Source of the DNA: Sycobia sp. Sy_11
Taxonomy: Eukaryota; Arthropoda; Insecta; Hymenoptera; Epichrysomallidae
Length of the DNA: 64,000 nt
Reading direction: 5' to 3'
NCBI GenBank assembly: GCA_018907035.1
Contig: JACCIC010000019.1
Span: forward strand, 2,008,001-2,072,000
The translations under genes were made by a program, and so were the position numbers. The notes beneath the pieces were generated by a model that saw only the letters and a list, made by a program, of their open reading frames with translations, was not told the origin of the DNA and did not search any database. Each line of letters opens with the position of its first letter. Position 1 is the stretch's first letter. This document shows positions 1 through 14,535 of this stretch, one piece after another.

Positions 1-52
1 TATTAATGCTGGATATACTAACAAGGAGCATACACACCGACCAGAAAACTAA
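1..52 (+). other. possible C-terminal tail of a gene cut by the window edge
   Basis: An open frame starting at base 2 runs for 16 codons (beginning INAGYTNKEH) and stops with TAA at 50-52. It could be the end of another protease homologue lying to the left of the window, because similar gene copies follow on the right. The stretch is far too short to identify and may be chance. Confidence 0.2.
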
Positions 53-1587
53 TTCTTATTATTTAGTAAAAAATATATTTATTTAGAACATTTATACAGA
101 AAAATGAAACTCTGTATCATTATTTTCATCCACTGAGCATTCATCGCTTTAATTTTACATTATTAGGCGTTAATTAGTTTTTCTTGCTCTCTCAATCCAA
201 AGCTCAAGCTTTCGAACTTGATTTTGGGCCAGAAAGTACCATTTTTGCGGTACTCTTTCGCTAATCATAAAATGCCCATCAATTGTTACTGGCAACTACG
301 TGTATTATATTATGATTATATCTGTCAATAAATGAAGTTAAATATGCTAACTGGTCGTTACATGTAAACAAAAAGAATACCAGCCATAAATACGTACATG
401 GTGGATATAAGAATGATTTAAGAGCATAATGGTATCGTATCAATATTTAAGATCATAATGAGATCAAGTATTAGAGTGTTTTATAATACATATCAAAAGA
501 AGCATATGATAAAAAAGAATTAATGTTCTTCCTTTCCTTTTTCCATTGTTTATTTTGACTATATGTGTTGAAACATACTTTACATGGTGGTTGTACACAT
601 TATCATTGTACCCCAGAAACTTCAACTTTCTGGCCAAGGTTCATAATGTACTATTCATTCATAATTTTCACTACTGTTTCACTTGTAAAAAGTTTTTTAT
701 CTATAAAATTTCTTCTCATATATTAAAAATATATTTTTCAACTTTCCAATTTTTTTTCATTATTACCATAAATAAATTATGTATTTTATTATTCTTTCAA
801 TACTATATGATTTATTCGTTAATATAAAGGAGAAAAAAATTTCACCTTACGAATTTTTAATAAAGGAAGGTAAATCTGCAAAGATTAAGAAAACAATTAT
901 AAACACATTCAGCATGCGTGTATCTATGTTTTACATTTATTTTATTTATTTTAGATAAGTTGCTAGAATTTTTTTATATAGTTCAAAATATAATATAATA
1001 ATGGTTTTCTGATATAAATGAAATTAAAAATTATTTGGTAATATAGTTTTATTAAATAATATTTTTTACAGACATGTTGAAAGGAAACAAATATTTTTTA
1101 TGTACCATGAACAGTTCGAAAGTTTAAAAACTTCTAATATGCGAAATAAATGTGAAAATTAAGAATTTAAATTAATTTCCATAATTTAATATAAAATTAA
1201 AGTAACGAAGATCCAACGAACTGAAATAATCATATTTTGCTTCATTTTGCTGTAAAATTAATGTATTTTTCTCCCACTGATATGAACTGGTTTTCCGATG
1301 GGCATGTACTCCCCTTATAAGTGCCATTTATTTATACAGAGTTGATAAATTTGATGATAACCTGAAAATATCTCCAGGACAATAATCAATAAAAATACGT
1401 CTTATGAAGATTTTAAATAAACAAAGTTTCATTTTTTAGTGTTATTTGATAGACAGGGCAGTTTGATTAAAACTAGATTCTCCCTCCGTCGCCCGCTCCC
1501 CTCTTTCTTGCACCCTTAATTCTCTCTCTTTCTTAAATACTATTAGTATACCTGTACAATATATCATATATTTACTTTTCTTATTAG
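53..1587. other. AT-rich stretch, no gene recognised
   Basis: No conserved coding signal is visible. By analogy with the two related genes to the right, a short signal-peptide exon ending in phase 1 should lie somewhere upstream of 1588. I looked for an ATG, a hydrophobic run and a GT donor in the right phase and found no convincing candidate. The 93-codon open frame at 546-827 is low-complexity and rich in Phe, Ile and Tyr, and is probably not a gene. Confidence 0.4.
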
Positions 1588-4500
1588 GCATAGCATTTGA
1601 TGCAGAAGGTATGATTGGTGGTTTTGAAGTAGACAAGCACATTTTAAAATATCAAGTGGCCGTAATGGGTAAACTAAATAATTCAAATCATAACATCTTG
1701 ATCTGCAGTGGCGGAATTATCGCTGATGATTTAATATTATCTGCTGCACAATGCTTTATCGATGGCTTAGCCAATTTGAAAGAATTAACATATACAATTG
1801 TTGCCGATGTAATCGATTTAAAAACTTTAACAGGTATTAAAAGAGATGTTTATGTAATTTATATACCCGATTTTAACGCAGATTTATCTTTAAATGACAT
1901 TGCTGTAGTTAAGGTGAGTAGGTATATTTTTCAAATATACATTATCCGTTGCATTAATATATCATTTATTTTTTTCATATCAGTGTTGCTTTATCTGCTA
2001 GCATATTTGACTGTATATAAAATAAAATTAGCAGTAAAAAATTTCAACCTATATCCAAAGACACATTGTTTTTTAGTAATTAAGTTCTTAAGTAATTTTT
2101 TTTTTTCATTACGCATTGATACATTATAGTATCTATACTAACTATTGATAGTAATCTGTTTTTCGGATGATAAGTGGTTTTTCCGTTTGTGTAATAAAAA
2201 TCAAAGAGGTTACTTGAAGTTTTTGTAGCAATTCCATAAAATGAAAAGAATACCAAATTCAGTAAAAATTCGGTAAACAAAAGAAAACTTTTTAACAATA
2301 TTTAATTTATTATTTTTTTAACAGAAAACTTTTTATACGTTATCGGTGGTTTTAATTAAAAACTGATATAATATTTGATTACACAGTTTTTATTGACTAA
2401 GGTATACATTCTGCTATATCTATTAGAGAGGATCAAATCATTTATAGACTAATACGTCAACAATCGGAAATCACTATCTCAATATGTAATAAAACTTAGA
2501 AATTTATCGATTTTATAACATTTATAATATTTTATTTATTTTATTTTATTTAAAGAGTCATATTTATGATTACGTTATTATTTTATAATATGATTTTATA
2601 ATATTTTATTTTATTTAAAGATTCATATTTATGATTACGTTATTGTCTTGAAATTGCATGAAATGCTTCAAGACACGTTATTACTATTCTTAACAACCTA
2701 ATTCTCAATGAAGACGAACATTTTATATGCGACGATATAATAGCAGCGAGATTACAGAATGGTGGCTTCTATGTACTAAAATCAATTAAAATTAATAAAT
2801 TGAAACTAAAGAACCCGTATTTTTAAATATAGGTGAAATTGAATTTTTAATTGGAAATGTCGTCCTTTTTTATATACAATCTTGCTTCGTCAGTTTAGTG
2901 CAGCTTTAATGCAGCATCATTCTGTAGAATTATCAGAAATATTTATACTTTTCTATGATTAAATATTGATTTTTTTATCTTATTTAACATAAAATGACTG
3001 TTTTAAAAATATTAAACATCGCATATCCATGTCTTCTACGTTCATTATACGTTAATTATCGATTTTACTACATATAACTATTTAATAGTTTTGATATTAA
3101 CGTATAGATTTTTATTGCCATGGAAAAAATAGGTATGCAAAAATCGAAAAAAATTTCACCAAAACATAATTCATTCTGTAAGAAAAAAAAAAAATTTTAA
3201 AATACCTCATTTAATTTATTTTGTTTTAAACAAAAAAATTGTTGATAAAAATATAATACATCGAATTTTTAAATTTAAAATAATTACATTATTCTGTGAT
3301 CCTGATATAATACATAACATGAAAACAAAATTCTCCATCTGTTATTTAGTTAAATTGATTTTAAAATCTTTGAAAAATATTAATACAAGCGTATACGTGG
3401 TAGAAAATTGTGCAAATTTTTGGTCTTCAACAAGATTCATAATATATCGGTGAAGAAAGTAAATAAATAAATATAGATATAATAAAAGTAAATAATTATA
3501 AAAATAAGTTTTTAATGTAATACTTTATGTTGTGTATTATGTAATGAGAATTATTATTAGGAAACTGTAAACTATAATATAGTTACTCCTTTTCAATCAT
3601 AACATAAATTTGTACTAAAAATATGTTTTATTTCAGCTAAAAGAAAATTTAGGTTTAAAAAATAATAAACATTTAAGTAAATTAGAAATACCATTTCCTG
3701 GCATGCGCTTGTTGGGCCAATTAGGTATGGTAGCCGCTTTTGGATACGATTGGATCAGAACCGATGTTAATTCTGTTACTGGAAAAGAAAGGAGGGTTTC
3801 CGGAGGTTCAAATTATTTATTGAAGTATGCATTTGTCAGAGTTGTTGAAAATAGATGCAATAATGAATATTTTAATATTAGTTCAATAAAAGAAATATGT
3901 GGCTTGATGTTCTCCAATAGTTTACAAGAACGTTGGGGGCTTTGCACAGTAAGCACATCTAAATAACTATTCAAATATCGCTGCTTTACATTAAACTTAT
4001 TGTAGATTAGAAATAAATAATTTATAATTATTTTATTTAGATAAATGCATGTACTATAAAATTAATGATATTAATCTTTATTTATAATTATTGATATTGA
4101 TATAGCATTATTGATTAAACTATAAAACTATATATTATTATGAAACTGTGATGTTTAAGAATTAGAAATAAAAATGAAAAAGCTAGCCTTCGAACAGCTG
4201 ATGCCTGCTTATTACAAACGAGTTACGTACATGCATTTGTTTCTCCGTTGTACGATTTTGCAAATCGCGATAAGTTAGGGCTGTGTAAGAGCAAGACAGT
4301 GCAAGACTGCTCAAAACGAACTCACAAGTTAGCCCATACATTGTACATCGATTTTAATTCAAGTACAATATAGTATTTGAAATAAAGAGATACCATTTTT
4401 TATTGGCTAACAAACATATTTAGATGGTGAAATTGAACTTCAAAAATCGTTTACAATTATTATAGAATATCTTGTTGATATATGAAGGAAAAATACTATA

Positions 4501-5072
4501 TTATACACTTGTTCACGTTGGTGTATTAGACTTTTGTGCTATACAAAATGATATTATTATTAGTAATTTAAACAGATTTTAATAGTTGAGTTTAAAGACT
4601 AATTTCACAAATATTGATTGGTCGACAAGAAACTTACCTACTCTGGTTTTTGGGAATACTATAAAATATTGCGATTTATTTCAAATCGACGCGTGACAAT
4701 TGGAATATCTTTCCTGTAATAAATATGGTGCTGATCTCGACAAAATTAATATCGTCTGCCCATATCGTGTCTCAAAATATTGATTTACGTTATTTAATTG
4801 TTATGTTTTATTTTAATTATGCATTATTTAATATATGATATTATCTATGTATTATTTTACAGAAAGACGTTGGCAGCCCACTTGTTATTGATAAATATGT
4901 CGTGGGTGTCGCAAGCAAAAACCGACCTGATTGCGATGATACTACAGATGGTTGTATATACACAAGTATTATGGCGTTTGCATATTTTATACTGGGAATT
5001 ATAGATGGATATCCACCCATAAGTACACTCGTCTATTTTAATCGGCCACATACATTTTCAGTCCATCATTGA
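1588..5072 (+). CDS. non-catalytic serine protease homologue A (5' exon not found)
   Basis: Three exons are supported: 1588-1913, 3637-3948 and 4863-5072. All junctions are GT..AG and keep the frame; the first exon begins in phase 2. The protein has the chymotrypsin fold layout: an N-terminal IGG after EGM, the segment CSGGIIADDLILSAAQCF around the usual active-site His, NDIAVVKV around the Asp, and KDVGSPLV around the usual Ser. His is replaced by Gln and Ser by Val; only the Asp remains, so it cannot hydrolyse peptides by the normal mechanism. There is no Arg or Lys before IGG, so usual trypsin-type zymogen activation is unlikely. AATAAA lies at 5226-5231. The related gene at 6717-11293 has the same exon plan and nearly the same exon lengths (326, 309 and 234 nt against 326, 312 and 210). 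It is probably secreted, although the signal exon was not located. Its role is unknown; family members act as cofactors or binding proteins. Confidence 0.82.
2527..2650. repeat. two-copy tandem duplication, period about 65 bp
   Basis: An AT-rich unit containing CATATTTATGATTACGTTAT occurs twice, with copies starting at about 2559 and 2624. It lies in intron 1 of homologue A. Confidence 0.75.
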
Positions 5073-6716
5073 TCATGAGATTATCATTTTATAAACTGTA
5101 ACAAAAATACAGTTGAATATTGTTTTATACAATTTTTTTTGTAGATATATTATTCAATTGTAGTATTTTATTAACTTTTAGTGATAAGAATGTAAATTTA
5201 ATTATTTTATTCAGCTATATAAGTCAATAAACATTATTGAAAAATTTGAAGTCTAATAAAAAGGATCTTAAATTTAATGGAAAATGAAATTAATAATAAA
5301 AGAAGTATAATTCAACTTCATCATCAAAAGTAAATTAAATAATGATGCGTTATATATTCTGATTTTCGTAGAAACAAAATAATTAGAAAATTCTTATATC
5401 CTAATAATATTACCATAGTAAAAATACTGTATTCTCATAAAAATATATATGGATTACAAACATACAATATATAAAAAAATCTACGTTTTTAAAATAAAAT
5501 AAAAAAAAAGATTTTCACAATTTTCAAAATACAAATTGCATAAACTTCATGGTCCGGATGATGATCTCTACTTATCATAATTTTTTCTAAGGTAAATTTA
5601 AGAAATTTTCAAAAAATTTATGAAGAATTATTGCATTTAAAAGAATTATTGCATTAAAAGAAATTTGAATATAGAAAGTAGATTTAAATAGGTTTAAGTA
5701 GGAAAATACATAGTTTGGGACTATCGGGAAAACATGAAAATATAGTTTTGCTGTACAAATTAATATTCGTTGACAATGAGAGACTGTAGCATATGATAAA
5801 TACATTAAAAACTCCATATATAAAATTCTAATACATTCACCTCCCAATCACCATATTTTAAATAAAAGTAACTTCAAATTTCAAAATATAAGCTTTTAAA
5901 GTTATTATTAAAAGAAGTGTTCTCTGCCAAATATTTTTAAATATTTATAGGTTCTTGTACGCAAATCTTTAAATCATGCTGTAGTGCTTTTATGTATCAG
6001 CAATAATCAGATATACTCCAAGAAAATGCTGGATTTATCTTTTGATACGTAGCTCACTCCAAAAGACTCAGAAAATCTGTGCTTCAGCGCCATAAATCTG
6101 CTATGAAGATTGAGAAGCCTAGCAAGCTCAATATTAACTGACCGTTTCAGAAGATTCTCTTTTTTGCTATTGCAAAGTAAATTCTTGAATTCAAGTTTCA
6201 AGTTAAAGAAATGTGACTCTAGTTAAATCCTGGATGGGACGATCTCGAGTCTATTTACCTACGCTAAGAAGACCATTTATCACTGCTAGATTAGCTCTAA
6301 AATTACGTTATCCATTATTTTAATGATGAGCTTAGCAGGTAATTCAAGATAAAGTAAGCAAAACAATAGTTCTTTTAATTTGATTGCAATATTACTTTTA
6401 AATTTAGTTTTAAAGTTCTGTAGTAGTTATTTTTTCACCTACTAGTTTTCATTAAAATCTTTAATCTTATTTTTATTTCATGTTCTTTATAATCTGATGT
6501 TTCATAAAAATTACAGCAAATAAAATTTTTGGTAATTAAATAAAGTGATACCCCATTCCTAAAAATATATAGATTTTTGATAATCTTTGAAATCACTTAA
6601 GTTAATAATTAATAAAACCTAATTAAACATAAGGGTTATGTATAAATGAACATACTCCCGATAAATTTTAGTTAGTATAAATTACAAATTTTATTTAATT
6701 TGTTAGATAATAATAT
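5073..6716. other. intergenic stretch between convergent paralogues
   Basis: This holds the 3' ends of the two convergent homologues. AATAAA for gene A is at 5226-5231. The reverse complement of AATAAA for gene B is at 6690-6695, about 22 bases past its stop. No other gene is recognised; the open frames at 5587-5847 and 6007-6201 lack any family signal. Confidence 0.5.
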
Positions 6717-9700
6717 TCAAACTAATGATAAAAATGGTGATATATGTGGACGATTTGGAAAACGTATGGCCGTGTTCACAGGCACTCCATCTATATTTGT
6801 TTGTTCAGATAAAATCATTTCTAAAAAAAATGTATATGCTGATACGTTAATATACAGACATCCATCAATAGTATCATCACAATCAGCTCTGTTGCTGCTA
6901 GCAATTCCTGCAACTACATTATGAATCACTAGTGGACTGCCAACGTCTTTCTGTAAAATTCAAAAAGTAATTTAATAAAACTTTTTGATATACGTTGCTC
7001 AAAAGTATGATATACTCAGACATTTGTCAAAAAAGACTTTTATAGAATCATACAATATTGTACATTCGTCGTAATCAATACTTATTGAAAATCTAGATTA
7101 TATTTTACAACATTCGTGATATAATTGCTTTATTACAATTTGTATGTACTGTTACGAAGGGAACTTTTTTTTTTAAATATCGCTCGTTTTTATGATCAGA
7201 GATTGATATTACAGAGAAGGATCTATTTGGTGTTTATGAGATAGATTCAAAGGTACGGTGATAATATTATTATATTAAGCTCAAGTTGGAAAGATATTAT
7301 TATAAATTTTAAAGAACAATGCTATGATCTGCAATTTTAAATGAATATTCTATTGAAATTATTACATCAGATATAAACAAAAAAAGAGCCGATAATGAAA
7401 TACGTCATAAGCTGCCGGCATATTTTGAAATATTGGTAGCTTAAGTCCAATTTTGATATTCAGCTATTGCTTGAGTATAATAATTTGATAAGAAATTCGA
7501 ACATTAGGCGTTCACAATCAGATTGTACTGACTTCTTTAGACTGAAGTCATATAAGACTGACAGAGATAATAATATTTAAATAAATATTTCAATTTTTCC
7601 TCGAACATTTAGATATATGATATAGATTGTAGATATTTGCTGATGTACAACTAAATATAGATATATGATATAGATTGTAGATATTTGCTGATGTACAACT
7701 ATATATGGCAGTATCTAACCAGCTGATTCGGTCGGATTACTGATCCAGGATTCAAGGAGTAGTTTGATGAGAGAATTTTTTAGTAGTAGAATGCATAATT
7801 TTTAACGTTGAATAATGGATCGTTCAAATGAAACCGAGTAACACTCCCATTCATATTAAAAGGAGTGAGAAAAGAATTGATTTTAAAGAGAGATTTTATT
7901 GTTTGATCGCTACTAGATTGTTACTATTTTCGACAACATCATTCTTCTTGGCTATATAATAGTTAATGTCAGCATAACCCTAATAATATCACATGGAGGG
8001 GGCAATGAATGCTAATATGTATAAATTTCGTGAAAAAAGGTAGATTGAGAGTAGATAATTTTTCTCTCTCTCACTCGTCATTCTTGTCGTTTACTCAATA
8101 TAGATACAATAAGAGAAGTATGTAAGAGCTCTACCTAATTTACTTTTTCTCTTTCTCTGTGCTGTTTACTTATGTTAGCATTAAATGTCCCTTCCATGTA
8201 TTGATGGTCTAAGACATAACTATAAGTAAAAATCTTTTAACAATTTGTAGAAAGTTGTGAAACATCAGTGTGGCCGTTAATTTTTACACTCAAATTTTAA
8301 TTATATTATTGATTTCAGAATAATCTAAAAAGTTTCGGAAGATATAACGGCAATAAATTTTTCATAAAATTAATCTCTAAATGTGAAAATCTAATGTATT
8401 TAAGAAAGTACCGACAGATAATAAGCATGGAAATCGATGGATTCTTCTTCATTCTCATGAGATAAACTTAAACTTATCCTATAAAATGAATTACATCATG
8501 AATTTTTTCTACAGTGAACATAATTAAATATACTTTACAATTATACGGTAATTAATAAAGATAATTACTATATTTGGTCTAAAACGTTTTGTGTTATTGC
8601 AATAATTTACTTAAAATATTTTAATAAATAGGATTAACACAGACTTCAATTTTTTCATTTACTTACTGCACATATACCCCATTTTTCTCCTGAAACATCG
8701 GTCATCATTACCCCACACATATGCCTAGTTTGAGTCAAATACAATCTACTATTATTACAGTCAAGACCCTCAGCAATTCTAACAAAAGCATACTTTAGTA
8801 TATAGTCCGTTCGTCCTTGAACTCTTATTTCTTCACCTGAAAAACTATCTACTGCAGTTTCAATCCAATTATATCCATATGAGGCTACTATGCCTAATTT
8901 GCCAACAAATAATTGGCCAGGAAGTGGAATGTCCAATTTGCTTAAATTACTATTCAGACCAAGATTAAATTGTCCCTGTAACTAAAAAAACAATTCTTCT
9001 ATTCTTTTAGCAAACGCATTTGTCTAATTTAGATATAACATGAAGATTATAAGTAGAATTGTTTGTACTTTAGGAAATAAGAAATCTAGTACATGTTGTC
9101 GTTCTGATTTATAGTAAATAGAATTTAAGCATTAGTTAAAGGTATTGATATATTGATGAATATGCAGTCGTCGCATTTTGGCTATCAAGTTGAGCCTGCG
9201 TGAGAACACAAGTTGAATTCTACGTCAGATCAAATTTATATTTGTTAATAATCAATTTTGGAGTTAAGTGTAGTAAGTCATGAAATAACCAAATTAAAAA
9301 GTGTGATTCAAAATACAATAGTTGAGGTTTACGATATTTTGAAATGTTATAAAAAAATTCGTTGGCATTTACTTTAAATTTGACATTTATTAATTGATAC
9401 ATGCATTGCTATGAAATTTTATATGTTCTTTGTCTATTTTCCTTACGAACGGTATGTATAGTTTGATGACTTTAGATATTGTCCAGGCATTGTGAACAAC
9501 ACTTGTACAAGCTGTAAATATCCATGGATATTGTATAGATTAAATTTTTGATTTTATATATTTACATATCATATTGATCCACACATTATTTTTTATTTAT
9601 TATTAATGTTTTTTATATTTTTGTTCTGCAATGTGTCATGTATTTATTAGAAATTATAGCTCGTCTCTGCCGATTGATACAGCCATCTCGACAATAATTT

Positions 9701-11293
9701 AGATTTTATTTAAAACGTCATTATATACTTCAGTCACCGATTAATACCACCGATTGAAATAGAAATAGAGTAACGTATTAAATAAAGTATTTAATGTGTA
9801 ATATATTTCAAAATTTATGAAATTATACACTATAATAATATATAATTTATTATATAAATATTAACTTACCTTTAGAACTGCAATATCATTTAGAGAAAGA
9901 ACTAAATCGTAATCTGGTAGTAAAACTGAATCTACATCTATTTCAATTCCTTTTGATGTTTTTAGATCTATAGTATCTGCTTTAACTGAAAGTGACATTT
10001 TATGAAAATGCCCTTCCGTATCGAAAAAGCATTGAGCAGAGGACAGTATAAGATCTTCAGAGATAATACCACCGCTGCATAGAAGAAACTTGTCATTAGA
10101 ATAATTTTGTTTTCCGATAACTGCTACTTGGTATGTGAAAGTGTGTTCTTCTGCTGTATAACCACCAACCAAATATTCATTGTTGAAAGCTAAAACTAAG
10201 GCGGGCAAACAACAATAAACAATAAGGAATCTTTTTAATATAATATAGAATTAAAATCTTGAAACAGAATTTACAATATGGCTTATAAATTCATTCATCT
10301 CTCTATTTATTATAACATATTTATTGTAATACTTGAAATATTTAAATAGCGCAACTTAAGAAAAATTGAAATGAGAATAGTCTAACGGCAGAAATGGTTG
10401 GTCAAAATATAGAAGCTCACTATCTTAAAATGAAAAGCCATGTTTGACGAAACAATCAAGAAATAAATTTCAAGTTTTTATCCAAATTATAACAATATGC
10501 TAATAATAATGAGCTGGCACCTAAAAAATGTGAAGTGCAATGTCACGATTTTCGAAATTCTTAATAAGTTATACATAAATAGCATAACATATAAAGCATA
10601 AAATTAGGTTACTCAAAACATATAAGAAAGAATTAGCGATTTCAGAGCTTTTTTATATAGTTCTGTGTTATCAACTATATTTAATTGCGTGTATAGTAAA
10701 CAAATAATTCTTTTATATTATTAAAAAGATTAAACAATTTTTCTGTTTTAATACGTTAATATTTTATTATATAATATTAACGTATTATAAATAGTTATAA
10801 CAATTATTTTCTTCATGTTCCTAATAGAAAATTAAAATTTGTTCTAAAAAGTGTTTTAATAACTATACAAATTATGTTTGCTGCATGCGAATTTATACAA
10901 TTCTTTTTCTTCTCATTTAGTAAATTACTAGAAAAGAAATGTAAAGTCGCTCGTAAGTGAATTTAAATAAAAACAAAATAAAATAAATAAAAGAACCTTT
11001 ATTCGATTATTTGTTGGCTGACAAAATACTTGCAGTCAGTCTAAAAGTTTTAAACTATGTATTAAATTATTCGTACTTTCTGCCGCTGAGCAAGAAAAAC
11101 TATATATGCCAATCGTCCAACTTGAATGCCTCAAAGTGCAATACCAAATCGCGCATTTCAAATAATTCAACTTCTTGACATGTTTCGTATAATGAATATT
11201 ATTATATTGATATAAAACTTACGTACCATTACCACATAAACTAAAAATACAAAATTTAAAAGTAAAAATAAACATATAGTAGTAATTCGTCAT
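6717..11293 (-). CDS. non-catalytic serine protease homologue B
   Basis: Four exons on the minus strand: 11293-11227 (signal peptide), 10195-9870, 8975-8667 and 6950-6717. Splice phases are 1, 0, 0 and the joined length is 936 nt (311 aa). Exon 1 encodes a hydrophobic leader starting MTNYYYMFIFTF. The protease-like domain starts at LVGG, with no basic residue before it. Catalytic positions read SSAQCF (His to Gln), NDIAVLKV (Asp kept) and KDVGSPLV (Ser to Val). It is a paralogue of gene A in inverted, tail-to-tail orientation, sharing the unusual Gln and Val substitutions, so these changes predate the duplication. Long frames and exact splice phases point to a working, secreted pseudo-protease. 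The exon 1 assignment rests on leader character and matching phase and is less certain than the rest. Confidence 0.83.
7611..7706. repeat. perfect two-copy tandem repeat, period 48 bp
   Basis: The unit beginning AGATATATGATATAGATTGT is present at 7611-7658 and again at 7659-7706 with almost no change. It lies in the last intron of homologue B. The near identity suggests a recent slippage event. Confidence 0.85.
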
Positions 11294-11520
11294 TTTTCAA
11301 TGTGATAAGTATCAATTGACTACTACTAAAGAGTAAAAACTTTGAAACTTGTTAATAACATTATTCTTGGTATATAGTATAATTTAATATTTAATATGTA
11401 AAGAAAAAGAACGATTTTACATTTGTTGATGTCCGATAAAATACGTTCACTTTAAAATAATTATTACTCGATAAATTATTAACTTATACATTATCAATAT
11501 TTAATCTGATAATTATAATA

Positions 11521-11568
<48 letters not shown>

Positions 11569-14535
11569 ATGATATCTCTATTATTTTAATTTATATCTCG
11601 TTCTATTTACTTAGAGAAATAAGTTTTTACATATTTTGTAAATTTACTTATGTATCTATCAGTAAAAGTATCAGTCATTTGTAGATAAGAGTTTCTTGAC
11701 AATGTAAAATTTCAAACGATTTAAAAAACTCGAGTATAAATATAATAATTATATTGCTTATTTCAAGTTGTAATTCTAAATAAATAACTAGTTAATTGAA
11801 TATTTGATACAAGTAACATAACTTTGATGTTAATTAATGAAGTAGTTACTATTTAAATATTCAGGGTGATGTAAAAGTATAAATATATCAAAATAATTTT
11901 TGTAGTGTGGAAATGTATTTTGAGAAAAAGTGGCTTTATTAATTTATTCATCTTCAGGGATCACTTTAACGAGATTAAAAGATAATTATATAAGAATTTT
12001 TAGCTTATTAATAGCTAATTTATTTCCAAGTAAATAAAATTATAATCACGATAGGATCCCTATTAACACGTAACGTAATATTTCAGCTATCAAAATATGC
12101 TACGCTTCATAATATTTAGCCAGCAATATACTTATGCATAGGCTAAGGATAGATTTCTATATTTTACATTTCTCGCCCTTCAGCCCCGAGAAAAAATGAT
12201 AATCACTGAAAAATCCATAATGCAAACCTTTACAGCAAATTCCAATATTTGGCATAGAATTAGAATTTTTTCCACCCTTTGATAGTTTCAATTCCTTTCT
12301 GGAAGCTTAAGGATGAAAATTTTGAAAAATATAAAAGCCACCTTTATATATATATAAAAGCCTTAATACGTTTTTATAGGTAAAATATGACATTAGTTAT
12401 TGGCAGTGCAAGATAACTCTTGGAAACATGTACTGTGTACTGAGGCTTAAAAGTCGAGCCGTCTATCCTTTGGGCTGGAAAAACTTCCAAGTTGGCAATT
12501 AATTCTAACTATTTCTACGTTAAATATTGTAATTTCATGTAAAATTTAGCATTTATTAATGTTTTCTAGCTTTTCCAGTTATTTTCACTCTTTCTGGGAC
12601 TTAAGAGTGAGAAATATGAAATAGAAAGAAGCTACCACTACTTCGTGGGCGAAAAATTATAAGCCATAACACATTTTGATAAATGCAATATTCAACAAGT
12701 TGTTCAAGATGTCTGCTAACTTATATTTAAATTAGCGTGTCAGGTGTGAATGAGGATCTGGCGGTAGCTATAAATTGATTTATTTGACAAAAAATAGTTA
12801 TTTGGACCTTAATAGAACTGAAAAAGATATTAAACAAATTTTTCAGAAATTTTTCTGAGTATTCGGCGATAGATTTGGACTTGCGCTTGATGATATCCTT
12901 GAAATTAATTAAAAACTCAAGTTAAATTTGTTAGAAGTATATATTAGTGATAAAAAAAGAATGACAGTTAAAATGACAAACTTAAATACATCTCTGGTCG
13001 AAAAGGCTTAGTGTTTTGGTAATTGAATTAAAATAATTCTAGCTGTTAAGTTAGAACTGACTTAATTTTGTTTGAAATCTAAGTATTTGTCAGAAACTTT
13101 TTAAATAAATTACAAAAAAAGATTTGTAAACAGTGAATGTAGTCGGACCTTATAATTCGCAAGCAGGACCGGCAATCTGGCACTATCTACTATAAGGGCT
13201 TCTACTTGTACAATTTTAGCGTAGCATACTACCTAATTTACCCTCCACCTTCAAGACGATTATTCTTTTACAGGAAGAATATGAAGAAATATATATTATT
13301 TATTAAAACTTATCTTGAGATATTATGGGACTAGCTATTGCTCGCAATTACCTGAAGTGATCGGCATTATTGGAATTCATGAGATTTAAAATTTAATTTG
13401 AAAATTTTCAATCGCTATAAAATTTTAGTATGTTGTATTGTAGATATAAAATGAATATAATTTGAAAATTGAAGTATGAGATAGTTGATTTAATTATGCA
13501 AGAGCTAATATAAACCATGTCTACGCTTTGGAAATAAGTAATTTTAATTACCATTCAATTTATAACTTCAAACTATATTTGCAAGAAATTTGAAACTAAA
13601 ATATTTTATCAAGTAATAGATGTAGGAGAGGCTCGTAAGGCCTCAAAAGTATATTTCTATACTCCTTACAGCATGGACAAATATAATAATAATAATTCAT
13701 GAGTAGGATGATGAAATTCTTTTCTATTACAAGCTATTTACAATGCAATAGCGTTTTATTCAATATTTAAACGGATGGTTGATAATTTATGCTTATTGTA
13801 ATCCTAAAATCCTAGTTTCTCAAATACTAATTGTTAAAAATAATGCACAGAAAAGTTTTTTTTTAATTTAATCGAATGTAAATATTCCTCTACCTTTGCC
13901 ATATAAAACTATAAATTTGCATTAAAAATTTGAACTTTTTATTCTTCAATATCTCTTTATCTTTTATAGAAAATGAAAATAATCGCCTTGATAGGGTTAT
14001 TAAACTTTTTATCAATTCGGTTTTTATTCGGTTTTTATTCGGTATGTATTTTCTGATAATGTAAATGAAACTATTATCTATATCATATCAGAAAAAAAAG
14101 TATGATGAAATAATTGAGAAAAAAGAAGGGAAAAAAATAATTTCTTTTGTTCAATTAATTTAACAGATTATTGATACCTGCTTTATGATAGTTTTTTAGA
14201 TTATACGTTTTTGTCTCTTTAACTTATATGGTGTAGATACCACAGTTGGAAATGTTTTTTCGATAATTGATTGACGAGTTTATTTTGCTAGAATTACCAG
14301 TTATATAATACAGATTTTAAATAGATACGGAGAAAAGAATCTTGATTTGAAGAGGAATAAATAAAGTTATTATAGTTTCAAATCGAAATTAAAACCATTT
14401 ATTTTCTCCAAAACTTGTTTTTTAGTCCAAGTTGTAAACAAAAAGTTACATATATTCGATAAAGTAATACTGTATATTATAATGTTATATTTTACATTTT
14501 ATATTACAAATTTAAGTCTTATCTTATACAAACAT
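11294..14535. other. AT-rich intergenic stretch, no gene recognised
   Basis: No coding exon, transposon end or RNA gene is recognised. A TTTATT motif at 14398-14403 (AATAAA on the minus strand) could serve the gene at 14536-18755. Confidence 0.45.
11523..11565. repeat. (TA)n microsatellite
   Basis: A pure TA dinucleotide run of about 40 bases. Confidence 0.95.

Noticed and set aside
3703..3966. Stop after TVSTSK read as the true C terminus of homologue A
   Set aside because: The GTAAGC donor at 3949, and an in-phase exon at 4863 that matches homologue B, show the frame is spliced before that stop.
6280..6320. ATTAGCTCTAAAATTAC and GTTATCCA resemble antisense small-subunit rRNA
   Set aside because: The match is about 25 bases with a gap and does not extend on either side; most likely chance.
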